From an uncultured Planctomycetia bacterium (GTDB lineage: Bacteria > Planctomycetota > Phycisphaerae > Phycisphaerales > SM1A02), in contig CALMPF010000068.1 of assembly GCA_937871505.1 (NCBI GenBank), positions 1 through 64,000 of the forward strand: a stretch of 64,000 bases of DNA, in the 5' to 3' direction. Positions 26,176 through 34,303 of this stretch are shown here, piece by piece. Under the pieces are notes generated by a model that had not been told where the DNA came from, searched no databases, and was given only the letters and a program-made list of their open reading frames with translations. The position numbers and the translations under genes are program-made. Position 1 is the first letter of the stretch, and each line of letters opens with the position of its first letter.

Positions 26176-26672
26176 CGATCGGGCATCTCGCCGGGGAGCC
26201 GGCAGATCGCCCGTCGGAGCCGACCGACACCGGTTGTCCACAGCGCTGGCTCGGGACGCCGAGCTGTGATGAGAAGGGTGAGAGTAATTCTCATCACCCT
26301 CATAGAGCCCGCGGCGGGTGGTGCACAACCTGTGAACGCGATCATAAAGACCTCTCTCTCATAAGGACTTGCATCACAGGCATAGGTGTGCAGAACCTTC
26401 CTTGAACCTGTCGGATTGCTGTCGCTGGCAGTCGGCTGCTGTCGACAGGACCTTGCCACCCTGGAGTTCTCGTCAAGTTGTCCACCACCAGAAGCAACCA
26501 CGCGGGGCGCTGCCCGACGGCAGACGACAGCAGTTGACAGGCCCAACCCTCGGGGCCCAAACCCCGGAAGCCAGACCCCGGAAGCCAGACCCCGGAAGCC
26601 AGACCCCGGAAGCCAGACCCCGGAAGCCAGCGCTCGGAACCCAGTCTTCATCACCCAGCGCCCGAGACCCGT
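26176..26672. other. Candidate replication origin (oriC) next to dnaA
   Basis: 497 bp without a gene between the ends of mutM and dnaA. It holds a DnaA-box-like TTGTCCACA at 26234-26242 (one change from TTATCCACA), a weaker TTGTCCACC at 26478-26486, and a patch at 26260-26400 poorer in GC than its surroundings. There is also an inverted repeat TGATGAGAA/TTCTCATCA at 26267-26296 and a 14-bp tandem repeat array. Gene orientation switches from mainly minus on the left to mainly plus on the right near here, as expected around an origin. All of this is suggestive; two good boxes are few for an oriC. Confidence 0.45.
26561..26630. repeat. Five perfect tandem copies of a 14-bp unit (accccggaagccag)
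   Basis: Five identical uninterrupted copies, flanked on the right by a degenerate sixth (26631-26644) and on the left by a degenerate partial copy. It lies 43-112 bp beyond the dnaA stop codon. The reading frame across it on the minus strand is only a translated repeat (Leu-Ala-Ser-Gly-Val-Trp type) and not a gene. It could be an iteron-like element of the origin or a neutral minisatellite. Confidence 0.9.
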
Positions 26673-28067
26673 TCAGCCCGCAGCGATCTGCGGCGTGGTT
26701 GTGTTCGAAGCCGCCTGGGGTGCAACCCGCTGCTGAAGATGCTGCTCGATCTGCTCCAGGTTTCGGACCAGGTCGGCACTGACAGCGACGCGCTCTGAGA
26801 TCGTCCGATATCCATGAAGCACCGTGGTGTGATCGCGCCCGCCGATGCAGGCGCCGATGTCCGCGAAGCTCATGTGGGTCAGCTTCTTGGCGAGATACAT
26901 CGCGACCTGCCGCGGAAGGACGATCGAGCGCGGGCGATGCCGGCCGGTGAGCTCGGCGAGCCGGACGTTGAAGTAGCTCGAAACGACTTCGAGAATGTCG
27001 TGGATCGTGATCGCGCGGGCACCGCCGCCGTGCTCGCCGAGCACGGTGAGGGTGAGCTCCCGCGTGATCGCGTGGCCGCCCGCCTGCGCGTGCAGGAGCA
27101 GCGTGAGAAGCACGTTCTCGAGTTCGCGAACGCTCCCGTGGCGGCGGTCGGCGATCAGCTCGACCGCGTCATCGGGAAGCGCGAGATTGCGCAGGGCGGC
27201 CTTGCGCCGCAGGATGCGCTTTCGGGTCTCGAAGCAGGGCCTCTCCAGCTCGGCGACGAGCCCGGATCCGAAACGGCTCACCAGCCGGACCTCGATCTGA
27301 GGAATCTCGTCGGGCTTCGCGTCGGAGCTGAGGATCACCTGACGCCCGGACTGCTGGAGCTCGTTGAACGTGTGGAAGAACTCCTCCTGGCTCTGGGCGT
27401 TCCTGCTCAGGTCGTGGATGTCGTCGATGACGAGGACGTCGAAGCCGCGGAAGCGGTGGCGGAACTCGCTCATCCGCGAACTCTGCACGCACTCGGTGAA
27501 CCGCTCCATGAAGCTGTTGCAGGAGAGGTAGCCGATCTTCCGTCGCGGATCGTCGGTCAGCAGCTTCCGGCAGATCGCCTGGAGAAGATGGGTCTTCCCG
27601 AGGCCGACGCCCGCATGCACGAAGAGGGGGTTGTAGGTGTTCCCCGGACGCTCGGCGACCGCGACCGATGCCGCGTGCGCAAGCTGGTTGCAGGGGCCGA
27701 CGACGAAGTTCTCGAACGTGTTGTCCGGCAGCAGGACCGGAGCATCGTCGGATTCCGCTCCGGCGCCCGCCGGCGCCCGCGGCGCCAGCGCGCCGGACGC
27801 CGACCGCAGCTCCTCGGCGCGCTTCTCGTCGACGAACTCCACGCCGACGAGCTGAGTGGTGATCGCCTGCACCGCCTCGGTGAACGGCTGCACGCAGTTC
27901 CGCCGCAGGAAGTTGAGCTGAACCGGCTCGCGAACGAGCAGGAAGACCGTGCCCGACGCGATCAGGACCGGCTCGATCTCGTCGAACCAGTGCCGGCAGA
28001 TCTCAGGCCGATGCTTCCGAAGATACGCGAGGATCGCGCTCCGGAACTCGGGCTCCGGTCGAGCCAT
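26673..28067 (-). CDS. dnaA: Chromosomal replication initiator protein DnaA
   Basis: 464 residues from ATG at 28067 (MARPEPEF), preceded by GGAAGG. Domain I (about 1-75) is followed by a short Ala-rich domain II. The AAA+ domain begins at TFENFVVGPCNQLAHAA, with Walker A GVGLGKTH at about 153-160 and Walker B VLVIDDIHDL near 218. Domain IV carries the DNA-binding signature: RHRPRSIVLPRQVAMYLAKK and IGGRDHTTVLHGYRTI. DnaA binds 9-mer boxes and melts the origin. The gene is convergent with mutM, with the candidate origin between their 3' ends, which is not the common dnaA arrangement. Confidence 0.97.
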   Translation of the reverse strand: MARPEPEFRSAILAYLRKHRPEICRHWFDEIEPVLIASGTVFLLVREPVQLNFLRRNCVQPFTEAVQAITTQLVGVEFVDEKRAEELRSASGALAPRAPAGAGAESDDAPVLLPDNTFENFVVGPCNQLAHAASVAVAERPGNTYNPLFVHAGVGLGKTHLLQAICRKLLTDDPRRKIGYLSCNSFMERFTECVQSSRMSEFRHRFRGFDVLVIDDIHDLSRNAQSQEEFFHTFNELQQSGRQVILSSDAKPDEIPQIEVRLVSRFGSGLVAELERPCFETRKRILRRKAALRNLALPDDAVELIADRRHGSVRELENVLLTLLLHAQAGGHAITRELTLTVLGEHGGGARAITIHDILEVVSSYFNVRLAELTGRHRPRSIVLPRQVAMYLAKKLTHMSFADIGACIGGRDHTTVLHGYRTISERVAVSADLVRNLEQIEQHLQQRVAPQAASNTTTPQIAAG

Positions 28068-28303
28068 GGAGGACCTTCCCCGACGCACTGATCCGCAGGC
28101 CGACGGCGTGGCCCGAAGCAATCTTCGCGTCGCTGCTGCTGACGGGACGAAGGGCGACCGAACGCGACGAAGGGTGCGACGACGGCGCGCGGAGCATCAC
28201 GCCACGCTCGTCGACGCTTCTCCGATGACTCCGATGCCGCTCGTCCCATCCTGGAGCGGTCGGAGCCGGGAGGGGGGCACCATACGACGCGCCACGGCGA
28301 GCG

Positions 28304-29239
28304 TCAACCATCCGCCGGCGCGTCCGCCGCTCCCTCGTTCACGCTCGCCTCGGCGGCCTGCCGCTCAAGCCGCTGACGGTTGGTGCGATGGTCCATCAGC
28401 AGGTGGGCTCGCGCCGCGTGGTCGCCGAGCACCGCGGCGATCCGCTCCCGCGCGTGGGCCATCGTCGTCCGGCGCGAGACATGCACGAGCACGACGTCGG
28501 GCGCCCGCCACGCCTGGAAGAGTCCGACGAGATCCTCGACGTGGATGTGCTTGCCGATCCTGGCCCGCGACCGGTGGTCGGCGTCGAAGAAGGTGCACTC
28601 CGTGATGACGATGCCGGCGTTGGCGAACTCGTCGCGGAAGAGGAAGGGACCCGGCTCCGTGTCGCCGGTCATCGCGACGAGGGGGATCTCCACGGTCTGC
28701 GTGATCTGCTCGCCGCGCGACTTCAGCTCGCGGATCCGCTCCTGCGGGAGATCGCGGAACTCGGCGCGGAGCTTGCTCCGCCGCTCGATGACGGCGTACC
28801 CCAGCGCCGGCGCGGTGTGGCTGACCTCGATCGCCCGGAGCCAGATGTTGTTCTTGAGCATGATCTCCGCTTCCGGAGCCAGGGGGACGATCTCGTGCGG
28901 CGTCCGCTGCCCTTCGACGTCGATCCAGGCCCGCATCATCGCCGCCAGCGCCGGGGCCGTCTCGGGGTGGCAGACGCACCGCCCGGGACCGAGCTTCTGG
29001 AACGCCCGCTGGCTGAACCAGTAGGGCAGACCGCCGACATGATCCATGTGCGCATGCGTCAGCGCCACCGTCGGCGACGGAAGGGCGATCCTCGGGCAGA
29101 GACCGATGTCGAAGCAGACGTCGAGTTCCGGAACCTGCACCACGGTCTCCTCGCCCGCGACGCTGATCCCCTGGACGCGGAACGGAGGAAGGTACAGAAA
29201 GCCCGCCTGCCCCTCGCGGGGCGGGAAGCTTGGAATCAT
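28304..29239 (-). CDS. Metallo-beta-lactamase-fold hydrolase, RNase Z-like
   Basis: 311 residues from ATG at 29239 with GGAG 8-9 bases upstream. The metal-binding motif THAHMDHVGG is at about residue 60. Later ligands are a His in IEVSHTAPALGYAVIE, an Asp in AMTGDTEPG and a His in VLVHVSRRTT. The arrangement (HxHxDH, a long middle helix, then GxxxE/D) is close to RNase Z and related arylsulfatase-like enzymes. tRNA 3' processing is possible: the CCA end is not encoded in the tRNA genes here, and tRNA-Glu lies 330 bp upstream on the other strand. The exact substrate is not certain. Confidence 0.8.
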   Translation of the reverse strand: MIPSFPPREGQAGFLYLPPFRVQGISVAGEETVVQVPELDVCFDIGLCPRIALPSPTVALTHAHMDHVGGLPYWFSQRAFQKLGPGRCVCHPETAPALAAMMRAWIDVEGQRTPHEIVPLAPEAEIMLKNNIWLRAIEVSHTAPALGYAVIERRSKLRAEFRDLPQERIRELKSRGEQITQTVEIPLVAMTGDTEPGPFLFRDEFANAGIVITECTFFDADHRSRARIGKHIHVEDLVGLFQAWRAPDVVLVHVSRRTTMAHARERIAAVLGDHAARAHLLMDHRTNRQRLERQAAEASVNEGAADAPADG

Positions 29240-29570
29240 CGGGAAATCTCCGGCGCCGCAGCCTTCGCCGCGACGGGGGTGCTGGGTGGCGAAAGACGGG
29301 CCGATGGTAGCCGCGGCCTGTCGGCGATCGTCCCCCGCAGGAACGGCTCCGCCAAGCACCCCCCGCGTCGGGACGCGGGGCCAGTCTCCACCGGGCATCT
29401 GTGGTTGAATTCCGCACCGAGCCGAACCGGCCGGGCCCTCCCGACGCACCACATGTGTTGACCGTCGCGGTTGCCGGGCTATCCTCGCTTCCCGTCGACG
29501 CGACGCAGGCTTCACCCCGTCCCGGGTCCCTGAAGTCCGCGGCAGCGTTCGACAGGCGCACGCCGCTCCC

Positions 29571-29645
29571 GGCCCCTTCGTCTAGCCTGGTCCAGGACAC
29601 CAGGTTCTCATCCTGGTAACAGGGGTTCGAATCCCCTAGGGGTCA
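29571..29645 (+). tRNA. tRNA-Glu (anticodon CUC)
   Basis: 75 nt. Acceptor stem GGCCCCT (29571-29577) pairs with AGGGGTC (29638-29644), including one G-U pair, and discriminator A is at 29645. The anticodon stem CCAGG/CCTGG encloses TTCTCAT, giving anticodon CTC at 29607-29609. The T-arm reads AGGGGTTCGAATCCCCT. CCA is not encoded. Confidence 0.95.
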
Positions 29646-29650
29646 TCACC

Positions 29651-29678
29651 GACGGCCGCCCTCGCGAGGGCGGCCGTC
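29651..29678 (+). terminator. Perfect 28-bp palindrome just after tRNA-Glu
   Basis: Two perfect 14-base arms (GACGGCCGCCCTCG and its complement) start 5 bases after the tRNA 3' end. The RNA would form a very stable GC hairpin. There is no T-run after it, so intrinsic termination would be inefficient by the classical model, but its position suggests a tRNA transcript end or processing barrier. Confidence 0.6.
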
Positions 29679-29736
29679 GTGCCGCGCGGAGCGGTGTGGA
29701 GACGTCGACTCGAGAGCCCATCGCGAGAACCCACCG

Positions 29737-29831
29737 AGCACTCCAGCGCCCCTTGGGTCCGTCGCGAGGCGGTCGGAAGCGGAACGCCGCTTCCGGACGC
29801 CGCAGCAGGAGACAAGGGGCGCTGGAGTGCT
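29737..29831. mobile_element. MITE-like palindromic element, compact 95-bp copy
   Basis: Perfect 19-bp terminal inverted repeats AGCACTCCAGCGCCCCTTG (29737-29755) and its complement (29813-29831). The centre is itself a palindrome (GGAAGCGG/CCGCTTCC at 29775-29794). The left ~47 bp match, inverted, the right end of the copy at 35689-35871; the right ~50 bp match its left end exactly. It lacks the ~90-bp interior of that copy. No coding capacity, so it would move only with a transposase supplied elsewhere. No target duplication is evident. Confidence 0.85.
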
Positions 29832-30119
29832 ACGAGCCTGCGACGCAAGCTCCTGGCGGCGCCTCCACCGCGGGATGAAGGGCCGGGGCGCGCGATGTGC
29901 GCTGTGCGGACGCGACGTCCCGAACTCCCGCACCGCACTCGTCGGACCCCTGCGTCGAGTTGCGATTCTCGGAGGCGACGGTACCTTGCCTGCGTCCTGA
30001 GGCGTCCCTCTCGGGACGAGCTTCGCCACGCGTCGCACCTCCGCAGCCACGTGTGAATGCGCCGACTCCCCCCCGCATCCGAGATCCGGCGTGCGGGCCT
30101 TTGCGGACCCTCTCTGCCG

Positions 30120-31106
30120 ATGCCATCCGCCCGCCACTTCGCCACCGCCCTGATCGCCTTGGCGGGAGCTGCGCTCGCACCGGCCTCTGCGGCCGAGAGC
30201 ATCCAGCTCTCCAACGGCGACGTCCTGACGGTCGACATCGTCGACGTCGGGGAGGACTTCGTCACCTTCACCCATGCGGTCTTCGGCACGGTGACCGTGC
30301 CGCGGGCGACCGTGACGTTTCTCTCGCGCCCGGCGGCCGAAGCGGCCCGCGCGGCGCAGCTCGAGACCGCTGTTCCGCCGCCTGCTCCGCCCGCGGCAGA
30401 CGCCCCGGCGGCGGCGCCGCCGCCCGCGGCCGAGATCCCGGCGCCCCCGCCGCGCGAGTGGAAGTTCCGCTTCACGCTCGCCGGTTCGGGCACCGCGGGC
30501 AACACGCAGGACATCTCGGTGACGACGCGGCTGACCGCGCTGCGCGAGGTCCCGACGATGCGGACCTTTCTCGAAGGGACGTACTTCTTCGGCAGCAGCG
30601 GCGGCGACAAGAGCGACAACAAGTTCTCGATCGCGGGCCGCAACGACTTCCTGTTCCCCGAGAAGCGCTACTTCTTCTTCGTCGACAGCCGCTTCGACTA
30701 CGACGAGTTCAACTCCTGGCTGTACCGGCTGACCGGGCACGTCGGCGTCGGCTACAAGCTCCTCGTCGACGAGCCGTTCACGCTCAGCGCGCTGGGCGGC
30801 ATCGGCTTCAACAAGGAGTGGAAGAGCGTCAACGACGACATCCAGCTCGAAGGTCTGCTCGGCGCCGAGGGCAAGTGGACGATCGCGCCGGACAATGCGA
30901 TCGTCTTCAGCAGCATCTGGTATCCGCAGCTCACGGACTGGCCGGAGTACCGCTGGGTGAACACCGCGGGCTGGAACTGGAAGTTCTCGAACGACTCGCC
31001 GCTGAGCCTCACGGCCGGAATCCGCCACGAGTACGACTCTGACGTCGATCCCGGACAGGACCACAATGACTTCCGCTTCTTCGCGGGAGTCGACTACGAG
31101 TTCTGA
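30120..31106 (+). CDS. DUF481 outer-membrane-like beta-barrel protein
   Basis: 328 residues from ATG at 30120. A signal peptide (FATALIALAGAALAPASAAE) leads to a small beta domain (IQLSNGDVLTVDIVDVGEDF with VFGTVTVPRATVTFL). A Pro/Ala-rich linker follows, then about 230 residues of alternating beta strands ending in FRFFAGVDYEF. A terminal Phe after alternating residues is the usual signal for outer-membrane barrel assembly. This matches the DUF481 family of predicted outer-membrane proteins, whose function is not established. It is the first of three closely spaced plus-strand genes (72 bp before mscL). Confidence 0.8.
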   Translation: MPSARHFATALIALAGAALAPASAAESIQLSNGDVLTVDIVDVGEDFVTFTHAVFGTVTVPRATVTFLSRPAAEAARAAQLETAVPPPAPPAADAPAAAPPPAAEIPAPPPREWKFRFTLAGSGTAGNTQDISVTTRLTALREVPTMRTFLEGTYFFGSSGGDKSDNKFSIAGRNDFLFPEKRYFFFVDSRFDYDEFNSWLYRLTGHVGVGYKLLVDEPFTLSALGGIGFNKEWKSVNDDIQLEGLLGAEGKWTIAPDNAIVFSSIWYPQLTDWPEYRWVNTAGWNWKFSNDSPLSLTAGIRHEYDSDVDPGQDHNDFRFFAGVDYEF

Positions 31107-31178
31107 GTCGGTCCGCCCGTGCGCCGCGCAGCGGCGACGGCGGCGGTCCGCACACCGCAGCAGCCAGGAGACGACGAC

Positions 31179-31613
31179 ATGGGCATCCTCAAGGAGTTCC
31201 GCGACTTCGCCATCCGCGGCAACGTCATCGACATGGCCGTCGGCATCATCATCGGCGGCGCCTTCGGGACGATCGTCACGTCGCTGGTGAACGATGTCCT
31301 CAAGCCGCCGCTGGACTACGTCGTCGCCCGGGGCCAGCCGGATCCCGCGGGCATGAAGGCGAAGGTCGGAGACGTGATCGTCGGCGAGGGCGCCGAGGCG
31401 AAGGTCGCATCGTTCTTCATCGACTACGGCAAGTTCATGAACGCCGTGATCAGCTTCGTGATCGTCGCGTTCGCGGTCTTCCTCCTCGTCAAGGCGATCA
31501 ACACCGCGCGGAAGTACGCCGAGCGCGAGCAGGCCGCCGCGCCGCCGGCGGAGCCTGCCGCGGACGTCAAGCTGCTGACGGAGATCCGCGATCTTCTCGC
31601 TTCGCGAAAGTGA
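31179..31613 (+). CDS. mscL: Large-conductance mechanosensitive channel
   Basis: 144 residues from ATG at 31179, with AGGAG at 31166-31170. The family signature is at the N terminus (GILKEFRDFAIRGNVIDMAVG then IIIGGAFGTIVTSLVNDVLK), giving TM1. TM2 is FMNAVISFVIVAFAVFLLVKA, and the C-terminal helix LLTEIRDLLASRK forms the cytoplasmic bundle. The homopentamer opens under membrane tension and releases solutes on hypo-osmotic shock. Length is normal. Its stop codon overlaps the GTG start of the sigma factor gene by 4 bp, an unusual coupling for mscL. Confidence 0.97.
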   Translation: MGILKEFRDFAIRGNVIDMAVGIIIGGAFGTIVTSLVNDVLKPPLDYVVARGQPDPAGMKAKVGDVIVGEGAEAKVASFFIDYGKFMNAVISFVIVAFAVFLLVKAINTARKYAEREQAAAPPAEPAADVKLLTEIRDLLASRK

Positions 31614-32185
31614 CGCGGAGCTCCGACGAAGCGACCCGCCTGCTTGGAGAGATCGCCGCGGGCGATGCGGACGCCGCGCGGCGCCTGCTTCCGATCGTCT
31701 ACGACCAGCTCCGCGCGCTCGCTGCGGGGCTCTTCCGCGGGCAGCCCGCGGACCACACCCTCCAGCCGACGATTCTCGTCCACGAGGCCTTTCTTCGTCT
31801 CGTCGACCAATCGAGCGGCGCCTTTCGCGATCGGGCGCACTTCATCGCGGTCGCGGCCACCGCGATGCGGCAGATCCTGACGGACCACGCCCGCCGCGTC
31901 CGGGCGGCGAAGCGCGGCGGCGGCTGGAACCGCGTCGACGTCGACCCGCCGCAGGAGCTTGGCCCGGCCCTGGTCGACCTGGTGGCCCTTGACGACGCGC
32001 TCGCGGAGCTTGCCGCCCTCGACGAGCGCAAGCACCGCATCGTCGAGCTTCGCTACTTCGGCGGGCTCACCGTCGAAGAGGTGGCCGATCTGCTCGGGCT
32101 CTCCAAGCGGACGATCGAGAGCGACTGGCGTGCAGCCCGGGCGTGGCTGGGCGCTCGGCTCGGCGACTCGCGGAGGACGGAGTGA
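31610..32185 (+). CDS. ECF-type RNA polymerase sigma factor
   Basis: 191 residues from GTG at 31610, overlapping the mscL stop (GTGA). Region 2 is at about residues 17-90 (LLPIVYDQLRALAAGLFRGQ, then LVHEAFLRLVDQSSGAFRDR and AATAMRQILTDHARRVRAAK). Region 4 is at about 125-180 (LAALDERKHRIVELRYFGGL then TVEEVADLLGLSKRTIESDW). This is the ECF group abundant in planctomycetes and often linked to Ser/Thr protein kinases. No anti-sigma factor follows. The kinase-WD40 gene 4.5 kb downstream on the same strand is a possible functional partner, but that is inference. Confidence 0.93.
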   Translation: MTRSSDEATRLLGEIAAGDADAARRLLPIVYDQLRALAAGLFRGQPADHTLQPTILVHEAFLRLVDQSSGAFRDRAHFIAVAATAMRQILTDHARRVRAAKRGGGWNRVDVDPPQELGPALVDLVALDDALAELAALDERKHRIVELRYFGGLTVEEVADLLGLSKRTIESDWRAARAWLGARLGDSRRTE

Positions 32186-32363
32186 GTCGAGGCGGGCAGC
32201 GCCGGGGAGGGCATCCGGGGCGCTTGAACAGGCCGCAGAGTACGATCCCGGAGCCCGCCCTCGGAAAAAAGTCAAGTTGCCGCGCGCAGCGCCCGCTTGG
32301 GAGTCCCTCTTCGGCGACGGCCCCATCTCGGGGCCACCGCTTCTCCCCGGAGGGATACGGGCG

Positions 32364-33212
32364 ATGAAGAGCGTCGTCGAGGCGGGCGTCCTCGAGTCAA
32401 CTTCTCCCCGGTCCGCTCCGGGGTCCTGCACACGCGGCGAGCGACCGCCCGTGCGACCGGTCCCGATCCGCCATGTGTCAGATCCAAGCGCCGTGAAGTC
32501 TGTCGACCAGAGCGCCGATCGCTTTCCGAACGCGACGGAATCGGTGCGCGAACTGCTTGCCGTTGGAAGCGAGCCCGATGCGGCGGCCCTGGTGATGTCG
32601 CTCTACGGCGGTGCGCTGGCCATCTACTTCCTCGGCAGCAGCTTCCGCCGCAGCCTCCCCTCGGACGAGTCGGCGGAGTCGGTCGTGAACGACTTCTTCG
32701 CGGAGAAGGTCGGTCGGCCCGGGTTCCTCAGTTCGTGGCTCGGACGAGGCTGCAAGTTCAGGCACTGGCTGCTGGTCGCGTTCGCGAACCACCTTCGTCA
32801 CCGCATCCGTCGGGAGCGATCGGAGCAGCGACGGCGCGAGATCGTCGCCGGGCGCGATGCGGCGTGCCCGGGGCGCATGCCGCGCGACGTCGTCCGCGAT
32901 CGCTTCGACGCCGAGTTCGCCCGCAGCGCCGCCCGCGAAGTGATGCGGGTCGGACAGGAGTCCTGCGAGCGCGCGGGGCGCGGCGATGACTGGCGCACGT
33001 TCACGGAGCACGTCATCGACGGCCGGACCTATGGCGAACTCGCCGATCGCGACGGCCTGACGCAGCGGCAGGTCGCGAACCGGGTGCGCTTCGCCGGAAG
33101 CAGGCTCCAGCTTGCGGTCCGCCGCGTGCTCTCGGTGACCGGAACCCCGGAAGCGGAGCTCTCTCGGGAGGTCGACCGGTGGCTGGAGGCGCTTGAGCGA
33201 TGTCGGACCTGA
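32364..33212 (+). CDS. Second, divergent sigma-70-like (ECF-type) factor
   Basis: 282 residues from ATG at 32364, with GGAGGG upstream. Later GTG starts (for example just before KSVDQSADRFPN) are possible. Region 2 resembles a planctomycete sigma subgroup: DESAESVVNDFFAEKVGRPG, LSSWLGRGCKFRHWLLVAFA and NHLRHRIRRERSEQRRREIV. Region 4-like sequence is TYGELADRDGLTQRQVANRV, followed by a recognition helix. The middle contains the FDAEFARSAAREVMRVGQES segment seen in these proteins between the two regions. It overlaps the next gene by 13 bp. Family assignment is confident at the level of sigma-like; the promoters it reads are unknown. Confidence 0.7.
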   Translation: MKSVVEAGVLESTSPRSAPGSCTRGERPPVRPVPIRHVSDPSAVKSVDQSADRFPNATESVRELLAVGSEPDAAALVMSLYGGALAIYFLGSSFRRSLPSDESAESVVNDFFAEKVGRPGFLSSWLGRGCKFRHWLLVAFANHLRHRIRRERSEQRRREIVAGRDAACPGRMPRDVVRDRFDAEFARSAAREVMRVGQESCERAGRGDDWRTFTEHVIDGRTYGELADRDGLTQRQVANRVRFAGSRLQLAVRRVLSVTGTPEAELSREVDRWLEALERCRT

Positions 33213-33718
33213 CTGGACCACCCCACGAATCCGCGAAGTTCGAGCGCCCCGATCAGGGCGGCGCGACCTTCGACGACGAGCGGTCGATCGCGCTGCTCCG
33301 CGTCGCTGCGCGCGGACGTCCGCTGGAGTCGATCGCGGTGCGCCTGGCAGCTCCGGATGCCGGAGCATGGATCGTCGCGCAGGTCGATCGGGCTGCGCTG
33401 ACCGTGGGCGGCTCGGCCGCAGCGCTGCTCGAAGGAGCGATGGCCCTCGATGCGCTCCGAGCGATCCGCAGCAGCGCCTCCCGGAGGGCGCAGGAGAGCC
33501 TCAACGAGCGCGATCGACTTGCGGCGCTGATCGTCTACACGGTGGCGACAGCGGCCGCGATGGTCCACCACCGCGTGCTCCCGAGCAGAGCCCCGCGGGA
33601 GGAGTGGGACGAGCGCCTGGTGGCGCTCTCCGCCGTCGCTCCGCCGCCATGGGGAGCCCTCTTCCGAAACGCAGCGGACACCGAGACGGACTCGGATGGG
33701 ACCGCGACCGCAGGCTGA
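33200..33718 (+). CDS. Small helical protein coupled to the sigma-like gene, unknown function
   Basis: 172 residues, starting at ATG 33200, 13 bp inside the end of the sigma-like gene. It is Ala/Arg/Leu-rich and predicted mostly helical; residues 95-125 (ALRAIRSSASRRAQES then LAALIVYTVATAAAMVHH) are moderately hydrophobic but not a convincing membrane helix. No known domain is recognised. The overlap with a sigma gene suggests a regulatory partner such as an anti-sigma factor, but no zinc-binding HxxxCxxC motif is present. A hairpin follows the stop codon. Confidence 0.6.
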   Translation: MSDLTGPPHESAKFERPDQGGATFDDERSIALLRVAARGRPLESIAVRLAAPDAGAWIVAQVDRAALTVGGSAAALLEGAMALDALRAIRSSASRRAQESLNERDRLAALIVYTVATAAAMVHHRVLPSRAPREEWDERLVALSAVAPPPWGALFRNAADTETDSDGTATAG

Positions 33719-33723
33719 CCTCT

Positions 33724-33738
33724 GCGGCGGGCCGCCGC
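33724..33738 (+). terminator. Short GC hairpin after the sigma-like operon
   Basis: GCGGC-GGGCC-GCCGC, 5 bases beyond the stop codon at 33718. Five-base-pair stem, loop of five, no T-run. Plausible as a weak terminator only. Confidence 0.35.
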
Positions 33739-34303
33739 GCCAGCCGCATCGCGCGGGGAGCGTCGATCGGCCTCGATCGTCGGGGGGCCTCGCTCGCCAG
33801 CATCCGTCGCCCGTCGAGGAACGTCCCTCGTCAGGAGTCTCCGCTGATCCGCGGATCTCACGCTCGCTCCGGCGGACGGCCACTTCAGCGAGCCGCGAGC
33901 GCAGCGCCCCTCGCCGTGCATCGAGGCTGCGTCGGAGATCTGAGCGGCAGTGCTGGCGATGGAGCGCCAGGAGTCAGCGTCACGGAAGGCGCGCGGCCAC
34001 AGTGAGGGGCTTCCGGCACCTCAGGACCCCTGTGGGGTTCTCGATGGTCGCATGGCCCTGGAGCGGGTGTCGACTTTGCCGCGACGCAGACTCCTGGCAG
34101 ATGCTCTGAGTCTGTACGGGGGGCCCGCGGCCTCCGACAACGACTGACTCTCGACTCTCATGGCAAGATCGTCCCCCGCCCTTGACGTTCCCCGCGGACG
34201 CGGTACGTTGACGCGCTGAAGCAACGGGCGTCCTTGCCGCGAAGGCTGCGAGGGCGTCCACCCAGGTCGCTCCCTCGATGCTCTCGAAGAAGGGTCCAGT
34301 TCC
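33739..34303. other. 565-bp intergenic region with the promoter of the PEP-CTERM-like gene
   Basis: No gene with convincing codon use on either strand. The right end carries the promoter candidate at 34182-34209 and the leader of the secreted protein gene. A 13-bp sequence GACGCAGACTCCT at 34083-34095 recurs inverted at 35074-35086, flanking that gene, and a variant lies beside the MITE-like copy at 29840-29857. Confidence 0.5.
34182..34209 (+). promoter_or_regulatory. Sigma-70-like promoter of the PEP-CTERM-like gene
   Basis: TTGACG (34182-34187), spacer of 16, then TACGTT (34204-34209), about 95 bp upstream of the start codon. The -35 box is near consensus and the -10 is weak. This is the clearest such pair in the window. 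Confidence 0.5.

Noticed and set aside
26561-26644. CRISPR-like array
   Set aside because: The units are contiguous 14-mers with no spacers and no cas genes nearby.
26124-26654. 176-codon minus-strand open frame beside dnaA
   Set aside because: Half of it is the translated 14-bp repeat; the rest lacks any conserved pattern or ribosome binding site.
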